This document shows positions 13,113 through 25,500 of a DNA stretch of 64,000 nucleotides, piece after piece. The notes below the pieces were generated by a model that made no database searches, was not told the DNA's origin, and saw nothing but the letters and a program-made list of their open reading frames with translations. The position numbers and the translations under genes were made by a program. Position 1 is the stretch's first letter. Every line of letters begins with the position of its first letter. Origin of the DNA: Oscheius dolichura (taxonomy: Eukaryota; Nematoda; Chromadorea; Rhabditida; Rhabditidae). The stretch lies in NCBI GenBank assembly GCA_932521035.1, contig OW051492.1, forward strand, positions 4,650,001-4,714,000. The letters run 5' to 3'.

Positions 13113-14283
13113 ATGGAGGAGACTGGCGGAGCACCGGAGTCTAGTGAGAAGCAGCCGCTGTCGGTTACGGATAGCGACGAGCGGGCCCTTTTCTTCCACC
13201 GGACGGCGGTCTTTGGAGAGCGGGGCGCAGAGTAGACTGTCCTCTCGGAAAAAATCAAGCTGTCCTGTTCAGGTACATGCTGGCTGCTTCATCTCATGTG
13301 AACAGTTGCTGCTGGGTGGGCACGGCGGCCGGAAAGGAGGCGGACGGCTCGCCCTGCATCTACACGATCCAGGTCTTCAAGGACGACCCGTCGATGCGGG
13401 GAAACATCTGGAGGGAGATCAGGGCCCTGTCGACCATTGCCAGCAAGTGCACGGACGCCAAGTGCGAGAACTACGTGCCCTTCCTCAAAGACCAAGGAGT
13501 GACCCTGACTGGCCTCAGGTAACCCGTCTCCTTCCAGCAGACAGAATATCCTCCTCTAGGTTCGCCTTGACGACATTCACCGGCAGGCCGCTCTCGGACG
13601 TGCTCAGCAAGCAGAAGGAGCCCCTGCAGGCCAGCTCCGCCCAGCGAGTCACGCTCTGTATGACCAAGGCGCTGGCCTACGTCCACGGGGCGGGCATCAT
13701 CCACGGGAACATCAGCTGCTACGCCGCCTTGACGGGGAGCGGCTTTTCGACTGATACTGGAAACGTCCGCCTGGGAGGCTTCTACTACTCGAGCGTCTTC
13801 AACAGCGCGGAGAGGATCAGCTACCCTCTCAATATTTACACGGCCAGGTCCATCCACGACAAGAAGAACGCCACCGTGGCCACTGACCTCGAGAACTTCA
13901 TCTTCCTCTTCTACCACCTCTTCGTGGGCCTGCCCTGGGAGAAGGAGACCGACGTGGTCAAAGTGAGGAAGCAGAAGGACAAGTTCTTCGAGAAATTGGG
14001 AGACCGCAGCTGGGCCAAGGTGCCCGAGTGTCTCGTCCAGATGGCGAAGAAGGTGAAGGACGGCAAGTCGATCGACCTCAATTATCTGGACGACGCCCTC
14101 AGCTCCGAGACGGTGAATAAGAAGAAGAGAGTCTTGGAATGGGAAACGGCCGCCACAGTGGAGGAGGACGTCGACAAGGAGACGAACATCGTGCCCGGCT
14201 TCTTCTTCCCGCCGAAGGACGACAAAAAGGAACAGAAGGAGCGCATCGAGCAGCTCGCGGACGCCGTCGGCCCCGATCGATAA
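13113..14283 (+). CDS. CK1/VRK-like pseudokinase
   Basis: Three exons (13113-13231, 13273-13518, 13560-14283) give 362 residues that start MEETGGAPESSEKQ. The fold looks like the casein kinase 1/VRK group. The beta3 strand reads CIYTIQVFKDD, with Gln where the ATP-binding Lys should be. The catalytic loop is IIHGNISCYAALTG (HGN instead of HRD/HGD). The position of DFG is VRLGGFYYS, with no metal-binding Asp. All three core catalytic residues are therefore missing and it is probably inactive, a scaffold or allosteric partner as in VRK3. Family members otherwise keep helix alphaF, and here ATDLENFIFLFYHLFVG is recognisable. The C-tail is Lys/Glu-rich. AATAAA lies at 14291, just past the stop. 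Exact kinase subfamily is uncertain. Confidence 0.8.
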
Positions 14284-14505
14284 AAAGGGAAATAAACGAT
14301 TGAATAACTGATCTCGCGTTCGTTCTTGTTATTTATTGAATTCTATTGATTTATTCTGAAAAAGTTGAAGTTTATTCTCTCTAGTCACTAACAACCGGCT
14401 GAAAAGAGAAATTGTGCAATTACGTACACCCAGCCGCCAAAGTTGAGCTTTTCAAATCGCTCTCTTATCCCTTCTTTTCCAAATCTTCCCGTCTGATGTA
14501 GCCCA

Positions 14506-16711
14506 ATGAGTATCGACCAGGAAAATTCATTAGATGGGGTCGTTGACTGGATTGAGGAGAAATTCGGCGGAGGTGAGTCGTCCTAGACAACATCAAATGC
14601 CTTTTTAGAGCGGGAGGCCGATGTGAAGCCATGCCCTGAAAAAAAGAATGCGGGAGTCCCTGTTCCCGATATCCGAGCCGTCATAAAGGTAATAAAGTTT
14701 AGACAGGGAGTTGACCGTGGTTTAGCCGACAATTACGACAGAGGGGGATAGATTACAAGAGGCAGTAGACTGCATGAGACAGCTTCTGATCACGGCCAGG
14801 TATCAGATAAGCCAGTTGGAAGAGAAGAACAAGAAGCTAGAGACTCGGTGAGTTGATCTATTGGTGAGAGGACGGAGAACGGATTCCAGGGTGGAGTCGG
14901 ATAGTGTCGTCAGGTGTCCGGCCTGCTGCTTCGCCCACAAAACGAAGGGTAATCGCTTCTTCCCTGCATATATCAAGGTTTGTCTGTCCCCTGAAAGATG
15001 GAACATTGTCGTTAGGCTATTCAATCCAAGTGTACACTGGAGCTGACCTTCAAAACAAAAGAGGATCTCCTCAGCTTCATGGTGGCCAGCCAGCTGGACT
15101 CGGACGAGAACGGTGTGCCTGTCCTCACTCCGGCGATTAAACCCGTGCCAAGAGGACTAGGGGAGGCCGGGTCACAGCTCACCAATCTTCTGCTCGAGGT
15201 TGGAACAGCATCAATTCGATAAACCGATAATTACAGAAGGAAAAAGAAAACGCCAAAGTGAAGATTGCTCTTCCGAAGAAGGACGAGGTCGTCCCGGCTC
15301 AGCTGCCCGTCGACTTTGTTGTTCCTTTGGAGAACACCATTCAACAAGTTGGTTATTCTTCCTTTTACCTATTCTCTTTCCATTTCAGCCTCTTCCAACG
15401 TTGAGGCGGAGTCCTCGTAAGCTGGGGCCCATGACCAACTGGTCGCGAACGCCTGAAAGATCAGGAAAAGTAGAGCAGACGGGGGGACGTAATAATAAGA
15501 TAAGCGAATGCAGATCGGCCGACAGAAGGATGACCACGGTGAGTAGCTCCGCTTGGTATTTCTATTGTACGAACAGGAGCGACCAGCGAGGAATAACCAC
15601 GAGACTTCAAGGAGTCCTCTGAGTACAAGAAATCCACCCAGGGCATCCAAGGTGCTTTCTTCCATTACTTAATATAGTGAGCACACGCTTTAGCACAGCT
15701 CGAGAGGGATGTCGTTTTCGTTCAATAGCCACATGATCTCTTCAAGAGAGGACAATGTCCAGCCCGCGGCTGCCAAGTCTAGAAGTCCCTTTCATGGCCG
15801 TCTTGTTGAGAGAAATGTAACAGAGGAGACATCATGTAGAAGGGAACGAGATGGACATCGCCGCAGAGAGGATGAAGAGAGAACAAGGACAGGCCAGTAC
15901 AGAAGAGAGACAGCGAAAAGAAGATGCTCTCCAGAAAGGGAAGAGTACCGCTCAAACAGACGATGGACACCCGGGAGAGAACAGCGAAGAGCTCGCGATG
16001 AGCGAGGAAGGCGGAGAGAGGATGAGCGCATGAAGTCGGGTGAGAGACATAGAAATGCAAGAGAGGATTCGAGAATTTGGGAAGACTTGAAAAGAGAAGC
16101 CAAGGAACGGGAGAGAAGTTTGAGGAGAGTATCTCCCGAGACAAGGGGACCACCTGCGCCGCTTGTTCTGGAAAAGGAGAAGTATCGTGAGAAGCAAGAG
16201 AGGGTAAAAGCAGTCCCTCTTCCTAACGGTTTAGATTTGAATACAAAACCGACTCACGGTTAGTCACCGTTAGATTTTCGGAAAGAAAGTAATGTCCAGA
16301 ATCAACAACCTCCAAAAAACAGCTTGTGAATACGCCAAGAGTCAGCTCGCCATCTGCAACTCCAAAGACGACCCGACTGCCTGATGACGACCTCTCTGAT
16401 GGCGAGTTGATGGATGACGAAAACGAAGAGGTGGATTCGGATTGTGCAGACGGGGGCAACGGTGAATAGTTGATAAGGCATATAAAGGGGATATTTTAGA
16501 GAATCAAGTAGAGGAGCATGTGGCGACACCGGAAGACTCGCCTGACCACAAAAGTGCGGAGGATGATCTCACAGAAGATGAGAACATGGACTGGTTTGGA
16601 GAGGTGACCAGTTAAAATCTTTTGGTTTATTTTCATGTTCAGGTAGTGTCCGACGACAACGACGTCCTCGGGGAGGATTACGAGTCGGGACCGGAGGACA
16701 ACGAGGGCTAG
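14506..16711 (+). CDS. Unrecognised coiled-coil, Arg-rich, acidic-tailed protein
   Basis: I do not recognise this gene. About a dozen small exons connect in one frame from ATG 14506 to TAG 16709-16711. The N-terminus is MSIDQENSLDGVVDWIEEKF, followed by a short coiled-coil segment (TARYQISQLEEKNKKLETR). Next comes a Cys pair, RCPACCFAHKTKG, which might be half of a zinc site, and a conserved-looking block with TKEDLLSFMVASQLDSDENG. From the exon at about 15703 the middle is extremely Arg/Glu/Ser-rich, with SR and RE/RD dipeptides as in splicing or RNA-binding proteins. The last about 90 residues are very acidic (DDDLSDGELMDDENEE). A nuclear RNA-related role would be an inference from composition alone. 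It ends 83 bp from the convergent F-box gene. Confidence 0.75.
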
Positions 16712-16794
16712 CTTTACCTAGCCAGCCTCTCACTGCCATTCAAACAAGCCTTGAACTCTGGTGAAAATGTACCAAAACGGAGTAGATAAATCTT

Positions 16795-18607
16795 TTACCC
16801 GGAGATTTTTCTATGTTTTACCCATTTTTCCTTATCGAAAAGGACTTCGACCCCTTCTTCGGGAACTTCTTGGAAACTCTTCTTCTCTCCGTGTTCACAG
16901 ACGGCCAGGTGAGCGGAGAGGGCGGCCGCCGGCTGCCAGCACAGTGTCACGGGACGGTCAGCCGTGGAGAAAAAGTATTTCTAGAAGGTGTTGGATGCAT
17001 TGTGAGGAAGGGCTTACGAATCCGTCTTCGGACCAGCCATCCCTGTCTTTTTTCCATGTCACATCTATCAGCAGCTGGTTTTCGGCCACATTGAACAGGA
17101 CGGTTCGGAGGGATCGGGACACCATCGAAAGATTGAAGAGAGCAGCACTCGGAAGATACTCGGCCAGCTGGAAAGAGGTACATTCAATAAAGGAAAAGGA
17201 GACTAACCTTGGAGATGACCCAGTCTGGCTGGTCTGCGAGGGAGGTATCTCCACCTGGAAGGGTCTCTGACTCTGGCAGGTGGGCGACCCCGTCTATTTC
17301 CTGTTGGAAGCGTAGCCGCCCCTCTTTCGGTTTCAATCGGCTTGTGAAGAAGCCACATCCACGCTCCCAGTTGGGACATCTCACGATCAATTGACCCAGG
17401 TTATCCAGACCCGACTGGTGCTGAGACAGCTCGTGGTCCCCCAGTTCCCGTCTGTGAACTACCCGTAGACAACTGAATACTCCTTAGCAGTGGACAAGAT
17501 GGCAACCCGCTTACCGTCGAATATAGAGGGTCTTCCTGAAGAGGAGGTGGGTGTCTTCTGATGTAGATACCACAGAGAAGTCAATCTGAATCGACCCCTC
17601 TACTATCGATAATAATGATAAGAAAACCTTTAGGCCATTGGCAGAATGGAACTTGTCCTCTTGCTTCGGCCACTTCCTCACCGGCCTCCCCAGCTGAAAT
17701 ATCCCAATATAAAAAAAGAGCAGACACGGACCTTAAACTTGGCGGATTCGTTCCCCAGTGTGTGCAGATGTTGCGAGGCCGGGTCCACCTGACACAGATA
17801 ACAGTTGGCGAACATGGCCTTCTTGGACCTCAACTTGGCTGCCAGTATGACCTTCTCCTCGTCGCTGCTGTCCCCGTCCGTCTCGTGCTTACCCGCTTCT
17901 TGTAGACGGCCTCGCTTGTCGTAGACAGCCCTCAACGGAACCAGAGGATGGGCTTTGTGAATGCCGTCCCTTTGGGCCACTCGATGCTTCCTAGGGAGAA
18001 CGTAACTATCGAAAAGAACTTTCTATAAGACAATTAAAAAAATAAACAGAGGTCAACCTGGTCAGAGTGAGCAGCTGCCAGGTCAAGTTGGTCGTCTGTA
18101 ATCGGGATGTCTTCAGTTGGCCGGACACCTTTGGCCATTGCTTTCAACTGCAGCTTCGACTCATCCGACACCGTCTTCCGTGCCCATTCTCTAGTATTTT
18201 AATTGAAAAAGAAGAGAAAGACATACTTTGTACAGACAACGACGTTGGCCGGACAGCGACGAAGGTGGTAGTGTAGGCGGAATCTTCGAACTATCCGGGA
18301 GCAGCCGTAGCCCGCGTTGAGACAGGGGATCTGGGTCTGGAGCGGGCTTTTCTCGATACTGTTCAGCCTTACCTTTGGACAGATCTCCATCACGTGTTCT
18401 TCTACTTTGCATTCGTGTAATTTGGCATCACATTGGGGACAGCTGACTATCTGAAGAGACCAATCCCAAAACTAACGAGCAGTAACCCACCGGGCAGTCG
18501 AAGTTCTCAACGAACGGGCATCGGACGAGGTGGCAGCTGGCACAGTGGTCGATGTGGCCGTTTCCAGTGTTTCGGTACACGGTTATGATCAGCAGCTCAT
18601 CCTCCAT
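16795..18607 (-). CDS. F-box protein with TRAF-type zinc finger, FBXO30/40-like
   Basis: Substrate-receptor subunit of an SCF ubiquitin ligase. The start MEDELLIITVYRNTGNGHID leads into a Cys/His cluster: HCASCHLVRCP, SCPQCDAKLHECKVEEHV, then PCLNAGYGCSR and HLRRCPANVVVCTKEWAR. This order and the CLN.GYGC signature match the N-terminal TRAF zinc finger of FBXO30/FBXO40. The F-box is near the C-terminus (FQLAEYLPSAALFNLSMVSR, then W.KKDRDGW), also as in that family. The final exon (KYFFSTADRPVTLCW) mirrors the family's C-terminal STAFGPV region. Introns are small. A SKP1-like gene lies at 38.2-38.9 kb in this window, but there is no reason to think the two are specifically paired. Confidence 0.85.
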
Positions 18608-18977
18608 AACAAGAAAGAAACATCCACAGAAAGCGGCTGATCGATCTTCAACGCGGAGCAAACACGCGCTGTAATATGCACTTCAGTGGCCCACCTGGAC
18701 GTCGCTAGCCGTTCAAAAAGTAAGCTTTTAATTGAGGTGACAAGCGACCGATTAGATATTAGGCACCATTATCTACCGGTACGTAAAACTGCGTCTAGGA
18801 TAAACAAAGGTGGGCCAACACAGCTCCTAGTCAGCGCGCGGTCAGTTTTCGGTAGAAGAGAGGCCCTGGGGAGAGTTGATTGAGTAGAGAGGGCCAAAGA
18901 GAAAATAAATATATTTATTTCTATTCCACCGTTTAAGTTCACGAGGGTTATTTATCACAAAAGGAAGAAGAAACAGA
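18608..18977. other. Intergenic region with polyadenylation signals
   Basis: No coding signal. AATAAATATATTTATT near 18903-18918 offers AATAAA on both strands, and the minus-strand copy could end the nuclear receptor mRNA. The F-box gene's 5' end abuts the other side. Confidence 0.4.
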
Positions 18978-20476
18978 TCAGATAGGTCGGGTACCCGGGC
19001 GATGAGTGTTGAGAATGTCCATTGGGACGCCGCTCAATTCACAAAGGTCGACGGAGGACAGACGGTTGATCATGGCCGCCTCGATTTGGCCGATGTGCTG
19101 GAAGAGGAGGAATAGTTAAAGGGCAGATAAAAAAGGGGACTCACATTGAAACTGGGAAGAAGGAGTGTACATTTGAGGGCCCTCATGGTTCTCTGGTTGG
19201 GCGTCAGATGGGGGAACCTGTTTTCGATGTGCATGGCCAGGGACTCGAGCAGCTTGTCCATCACCCGACAGCACGAGGCCTGGGCCGTCTCCGAGAGAGG
19301 ACAGTCCGCTGAATCTAGGGTTAGAAACTCGAAACGAAAGCGGGCAAACCTTTCTGGAAGAGGGAGATGGTCTTGACGAGGACGTACTCCTCGAATGTCA
19401 TCTGGAGTTCCTTCATCGGGCGGACGATCAAGTCGATCAGTTTCTTGCACACCGTGCCATAGGAGACGGCCCACCTGAAGTGTTCCATAAGAAGAATAAA
19501 ACAGAAGAGCGTACCTCGATTCCATGTTCCTCTGATCATCGTCTTTGTAGGGGATATAGGCACCATTCCCCAGGGGGATACCCACGTCTTCCATTCCAAC
19601 CTCGTAACACTTATAGCTGTACGTGATCCAGCTGAATGCCATAAAATTCTGCTTGAATAACTGCGTCTGAAGAAGGTGTTTTGTAATAAAAGGGGCAGGA
19701 CGATACTTGGTCATTGAGAGGGAGAACTCTGAAGTCGGGGACACCCATGGCCCAGTCGGCGTGGAGGACGAAGGCTCGATACCACTGGCTGTAGAGGTCG
19801 GCCGAGTTCATGGCCCGTTGGCATTGCCATGTGAGCTAAAGAGGAAGGAGGATAAAAGATAGACAAAGGAACTAACGGGAGATCGTTTGATGACGAGGCG
19901 GGGATTGAGGAGGCCGAAGGGGAGGGAGATGTCCCTGCTCCACTCGCAGAGGTCGTCGTGCCCCCTCACATCCTCGTCCGTCAACATCTCCATCTGACGC
20001 TCTAGGCCACACAAAAACGACGTTAATTGACTCTCGGGGGCTGAAACATCCGCTACAAGTTGGCTATTTCCGGGAATACCTGGGGTGTAGCTGCTCATCT
20101 TCCTCTCGATCTTGACTTCCGGATCGGAGGAGGTCGAGTCGCACATCCTGTCCTTCTGGCGTTCTTCCCGCACGTGTTTCGGGTTCATTCCACCCTCGAG
20201 ACACTTCTTGAAACGACACGCTCGACATCTGTTGCGAGACTCTAGACTCGTCCGTTGGCCCCTTTTCAAAAAGGATCCTCACCATTAGCCACTTCGCACT
20301 CTCCATTCCCTCCACATGCATATGTCCTATTCTCGTAAACACTACGTCTGAAGTGTCGATGAGCACATCTGGAAGAGGAATACCCACCGGAAGAAGGCCT
20401 TACATCCGTGGCAACTGGGGGCTCCATAATGGACACGAATGGCCGACGTCGAGGCACATCCAACACACGCGTCACC
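18978..20476 (-). CDS. Nuclear hormone receptor (5' end incomplete)
   Basis: Ligand-regulated transcription factor of the nematode supplementary NHR class. The first recognisable exon starts at 20476 and encodes the first zinc finger: ACVGCAS, HYGAPSCHGCKAFFR, so the P-box is CHGCKAFFRR. The second finger continues through RSVYENRTYACGGNGECEVA and SRNRCRACRFKKCLEGGM, each split by a 40-bp-class intron. The hinge has KHVREERQKDRM. The ligand-binding domain includes LFKQNFMAFSWITYSYKCYE, FEEYVLVKTISLFQK and a C-terminal helix MINRLSSVDLCELSG; the stop is at 18978-18980. The acceptor at 20477-20479 shows that at least one upstream exon exists. A candidate is the open minus frame at 20851-21255 (MAYLESFSQLGQM), but I could not prove the join. 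Confidence 0.85.
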
Positions 20477-20540
20477 CTGACAAGGGAAGGATACATACTC
20501 GCGAAGACTTATTGAAATTTTCTTAATGCAGTTTTGGAGG

Positions 20541-20650
20541 TAAAGCGGTCGCTGAATGGCTGACGCACTCGCCTACGAAACTTCTGCCTTTCTTTTCAGC
20601 GTGGGTTCGATCCTTCCATGGGCCAATGCACTTTTTGCAATTTTTTGAGA
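20541..20650 (+). repeat. tRNA-like element (possible SINE or pseudo-tRNA)
   Basis: The segment has a box A-like TGGCTGACGCACTCG, a strong box B-like GTGGGTTCGATCC about 45 bases later, and T-runs (CTTTTTG, AATTTTTTG) downstream that could act as Pol III terminators. I could not fold a proper cloverleaf: the T-stem does not pair well and there is no clean acceptor stem. It is therefore more likely a tRNA-derived repeat or decayed tRNA than a working tRNA gene. It lies just upstream of, or within an intron of, the nuclear receptor gene. Confidence 0.4.
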
Positions 20651-20850
20651 GTGGTTGAATCTTATTTTGCGTTTTTTTCACAACGGGGGCATTAGAGCAA
20701 AATCCCGAAAATATGTCTTGATCGCCATAACATTCTCTACAAAACTAAGTCAAAAAATTTCAAGAAGTCTCCGCGGGTATGTATCCTTCCCTATTGAAAT
20801 GGAGGCTATTTCAAACGCGAAAAGAAAAAGAACGGTAAATTCACCCCCGA

Positions 20851-21255
20851 TCAGCCATTGGTAGATAAGGAACCAGTTGGGAAAAGACCTACAATCATTA
20901 GGAAGAAGAGAGGTCGAAGATGTTTACGAGCTGTAGAGCTGGGCACATTCAAATTGCGGTGTTTTGCGTGTTTACCCCGTAATGCCCCATGCGAGGAGGG
21001 AGATGTTGTTGGCGTGTTTCGCGTCGTCAACAAGGCCGCGTGATCATTTGGTCGGGGTCGAAAGAGCTGAGAACGAGGTGAACTAATCAGCTGCGAGCCA
21101 GGACACCTGGAGAGGAGACAGCTGGGGGAATTAGCCACGCGAGGAAGAGGCAACGTCGAATTCGGGGGAGCAAACAAACCATTTATAGAAGGGAGAGTGG
21201 ACGGCAAAGCGACTACCATCTGACCCAATTGGGAGAAAGATTCGAGATAAGCCAC
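20851..21255 (-). CDS. Candidate first exon of the nuclear receptor gene
   Basis: Open minus-strand frame starting MAYLESFSQLGQMVVALPST, followed by Ser/Pro/Leu-rich sequence typical of a receptor N-terminal A/B region. No splice join to the zinc-finger exon was established. The complementary plus frame is also open but Arg/Lys-rich. Treat as a hypothesis. Confidence 0.2.
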   Translation of the reverse strand: MAYLESFSQLGQMVVALPSTLPSINGLFAPPNSTLPLPRVANSPSCLLSRCPGSQLISSPRSQLFRPRPNDHAALLTTRNTPTTSPSSHGALRGKHAKHRNLNVPSSTARKHLRPLFFLMIVGLFPTGSLSTNG

Positions 21256-22554
21256 ACGGTTCAGTTCTTTTCTCGGGTGATACTCGCCAGCGAGGCGAAG
21301 GTCAAGATTTCACTCCATTCGGGCGACAATTGGCCTCCGACCTCCTCGAACAAGGCCTAATCTTATCGAGAATGGTCAACATAGTTCCGAGAAGAGGGCA
21401 TTCCCCCCGATTGTATTTGCATAGGACCTTTGTTCCCGCTAACTAGGGAATATACACAGACAGTCCACTTCCTATACACCTGTTGTCCCAATCCCAATTA
21501 GCCCTTTTGTTATTCAATGAAATAGAGCAAGACTTTTGTTTTGTTATGCCGTTCAGCGCCGGCAAGGAGTAAACACGAAGGGTATCGAGCGGTTTGTACA
21601 AGTGGAAAAGAACGAGAAAAACAAATTTTGGCCTCTATACTCCGGGCAGACTGGATCGGGAGCAGTTCTCCCCCATAAAAGGCATAATAATTACACGAGC
21701 AGCGGAGCCGGGGAGGACGAAGACGATAATTACCTTTATGATGCCAGTGGGAGTCGACTGTTTGGAAAAAGTTGCCGGAGACGAACAGGGGGAAAAGTCC
21801 GTGACGGGCAGCATTCTGCACACTGGAAGGGGGAGAGGAGAGCGATGGAAAGATCAGTCGGAGGACCGAAACATCAGGGGGAGAGAGCAAAACGGGCAGA
21901 GAGGAACGAGACGACGCGTCACACAGAGAGACAAAAAGGGGCGGGAGGAAAGAGACCGAGAGAATCAATCTTCGTGGGGTTCGCCACACCTGCAACAGGG
22001 TGGCAGACCCCGGAGGAGGAGGGCCTACCGTTGTCTGAGGGTAGGGCGAGTAGAAGCCGGCGGCCGGCATCTCCTGTCGTCGTCGGCTGGCTGTTTGTTT
22101 CAGCTGCCGGCGGGCGGGGCGTGTGATCAAATGGTACACAGACCGTTCCCCAAGGGCACCGCCTTCTCTAAATTAGTACAAAAGGCCCTTCTAGAATTAT
22201 TTTTTGTTATGTCCCTACGCGGGGGAGAAAGTGATAAACAGTAGGCAGCTGGAAGCGTAGTGCCCCCGGGTAATAAGAGAGATAAAAATGACTCTAGAAG
22301 GAGAACTCCCGTTGATTATAGGCTGTCCCTAGTTTTGTTTTGAAGTGTGGTGCCCGGCCGGTGTAACTCTTTCCAGCCTAGGGGTCATATTTCCGAGTGT
22401 GAGGTAGGAGATAGATAGATTTATTATGCCCGTATTGATCAGAACAACCAGCCACGGTAGCCACTGGGTGATGAGAGTCAGACAATAAGAATAAGAGCAC
22501 TTGGGACCCGTTCTGTGGTAGAAATAACAATAAATGACAAAGAGCACCGGGAGA
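21256..22554. other. Purine-rich intergenic or 5' region
   Basis: The plus strand is rich in GGAGA/GGGAGAG, so the minus strand is pyrimidine-rich. That is the composition of transcribed non-coding sequence for minus-strand genes in this window, which suggests it is the 5' region of the nuclear receptor transcription unit. Open plus frames here (for example 21536-22126) are Arg/Gly-rich and show no domain. Near 22420-22425, TTTATT gives AATAAA on the minus strand and may polyadenylate the TRPM transcript. Confidence 0.35.
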
Positions 22555-25500
22555 TTAAAGCGGGGAGGAGGGGTAGACCGGCGACGGAGGGCTGCTTTGG
22601 CTCTTCTTCGGCTGGGGGCGATCTTCTTCGTTGATTATGGTGAAGGTGATTCCAATCGGCTGGGGGCTCACGTCCAGTTCCTCGTCGGTGATCTCCTCTT
22701 CGGTCAGGTCGTAGTTGGTCAGCTCTGCCTCCATGTCTGCCTGGTCTTCTTCATCCCTGGCTATCATCGCCTCGGCTATCTGTTTGTACTGTCTCGTTCC
22801 CGGAGTCTCCGACTTCTTTCTCCCGAGGCTCAGTACCTCGTCCTCCTCGTCGTCCAGTTCACTTCTATTCGGAGATGTCTAAATTTCTTCTTTATTTCCG
22901 AGGCTCGCCTTTAAACTCACAGGTTCAATACTAACAGATCTCTTCATCATCGGGAGGTCGACGCCGAGGTTGTCCGCGATGGACCTGTACTCCCGCCGGG
23001 CCCTCCTAGCACTGCTGTCCATACTCGCCCGGCTGCCGAACCTCTGTCGGAAAATGTTCGAAGGCACCGGCGAGGTCATCCCTTCGTCAGAGTTGTTGCC
23101 TGTTCCTGAGCCTAGAAGTCTCTGTTTTACTCTAAAAGATATCCTACCGCAGAAGGTGGCCACTCGCTGTCTCCTGCTGACCGGCATGGGTGCGATGTCC
23201 TCCGATAGTTCTTCAGCGTCGGCTGGCAGGGTAACGGTAATATTGGTAGAGCAGTCGACTGGGATTGGCACGGGGGTTGGCTTCCTCTGGATGGTCAGTG
23301 CTCGAAGGCATTGCAGTATCTCCATTTGGTGGCCCTCGATCACTTGGAGGCGAACGTCGAACTCCGAGAGGATATCCCGAGTCACCGCCTGCTTTGCCTG
23401 GAGATCGTTCACCCGGCCGAGGATTGTCTCCGCCCTGGAAACTGCTGTCACCCCTCGTCTCTCAACAGGCTCACCTCTCAGCCGTCCTGTAGATCCTGTC
23501 CTCGTTGCTCGTCCTCTTCTTGTGTTCCTTGTCCCTTGCCAAGTCATCCATACACTCTTCCTCAAAATCATGTAACTTTTCCACCTGGTCCGCCGTCAAA
23601 AACAATTCTAAAAGTGTTATTTAAATGAAGAAAAGAGAGAAGACACTCACTCAGCTGATAGTCGTGTTTCTGTTTCAAGGAGTCTTTATCGTCCTCTTTG
23701 GTACAGCACCGCCACTGGATGTATTCGGCCAACATCTTTATATGACTGAGGGGGGTGAAGGGAGGAGGGAGGACCGGGGTACTCTCGTACTCCATCACTT
23801 GGAAATAGCGCTGGAACAGCCAGATCTGCTGGGCTATCTCCGTTGTGGCGTCGAAGATGTGACTGGAAATGGAGTATCTTCAAGGAAAAAAGAGGATGTT
23901 ACTTGAAGATGGCGATGAGCATACTCATCAGGAGAATATTTGCTATGAGGAGGAAGAAGGTCATAAGGATGGGAGGGATCCAGTGGCCGGGGACACACGA
24001 CAGACGAGCTGTGCCGTTGTTTGTCAGACTCAGTGGGAGACCGTCCTCGAAGTGGGCATCCCAGGCTGAAATTTATCAGTCAAAAAAAGAAAGAGCAGTA
24101 CTATACCTTCGTCTCCGCAGGTGTCGATCTCGTCGGCATACACCTCTCCGTAGAGCATAAAGTAAGGCTTATAGAAGATGTTCCTCAACAGGAGCCAGTG
24201 CCAGTCCTCGTTCGGATAGGTGATCGACTGTCTGGCGAGGCCGAAGCCCAACAGGGAAACGACCAGCATGACTATGATGTAGACCATGTTTTGGACCATC
24301 TTGCCGGCCATTGTGATGTAGGGACCGAGTTTGGGGTGGACACTCATGTAGTCGAGCAGCTTCATCGACCAGAGGACAGAGTTACATGCCAGGATGACTC
24401 TCCCGTAGGCTCTCACTTCGGCGTGGCTGGAAATGGACAGGTATACAAGAGGACGAGGGGGACTCTTACTGGCACAGTCTCAATCCAAAGCCGATGAAGA
24501 AAGTGATGATGGCACTGACGGTGATACAATTCCAGAAGTGGGCGAAGAAGTACCACATCTTCTGGGACCACGACCCCATTTCTAACATTATGAACTTCCG
24601 TAAATATTCACAGCCGAAGGCGAAGACATAGGCAAAGAGGAACCACTCGACCCAGCTGGCCTCGATCGGAGTCCTGAATACTTTTCTATTCGAGATAAAC
24701 GAGACGGCCTTACCGTATGAGGAGGACGAACGTGAATGTACAGAGGAATATCAGAAAGGAGATGGCCCATGCCCAGAAGGTCGTTATCGGTGCCGCATAG
24801 AATTCGTACAGCTTCCTTCTGTATTTGATCTCTTTCTAGAACGGGGCAGTTCCCATTATACTCTAATCTCCCCCTACCATTCTGGGGATGACAGGTCCAA
24901 GAGTAAGAGTCCTCTTCCGTTGAGAAGCCTGGGTGCCCGATTTCGAGCTTCTCAAGCTTCCCGTCGACGCGCCCAACGATTTCTTGAAGCCGGTCACGGT
25001 GGACACCTTGGGCTCTTTATAAGACTGCAACCGTTTTCGGACGAGAGACGGTGGGGAGAAGGGAGAGGCGTGGCCTGAAATGGGCTGTTGTGATTAGAGT
25101 CCCGAAAGGAAAAGGCAGATGTGAGTATAAACATAGACAACAGAACGCAACGTGTTATTCATGCGAGCAACAACACAAACACACCATCAAACGTGCCATA
25201 CGAGCCAGCTTCACCGTTTTCTGCCTTGACCTCCGGGCAGCTGTCCGTGTCTCTCGTGTCCCCCTTCCTCGTCTTCTTCCGGCTGATCTAAACCCTTATG
25301 TTATTTTGTCAGGGGGACAACTTGCCGAGGTGAGATTGGACTCGCTCCCATGTGACAGTTTCCTCATACTTCCTTTCTTTGTCTAAACATTGTTATACTC
25401 AAATGCTTTGCCCGCATACCTTGTCTCCTTCAACGTTCGAGTCCGAGTCAGATGAGTCAGTCGACTCGTCGGCCGATGAGCTGGAACTGCTGGTGACTTC

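Noticed and set aside
13057-13560. 408-codon plus frame beginning MANLPGSSAISYN
   Set aside because: The kinase frame is reached through 13113-13231 plus two introns; the 13057 frame merely runs through both introns before meeting exon 3.
21536-22244. Two overlapping plus ORFs of about 200 codons
   Set aside because: Arg/Gly/Glu-rich translations of GGAGA-rich DNA, no domain, no splice context.
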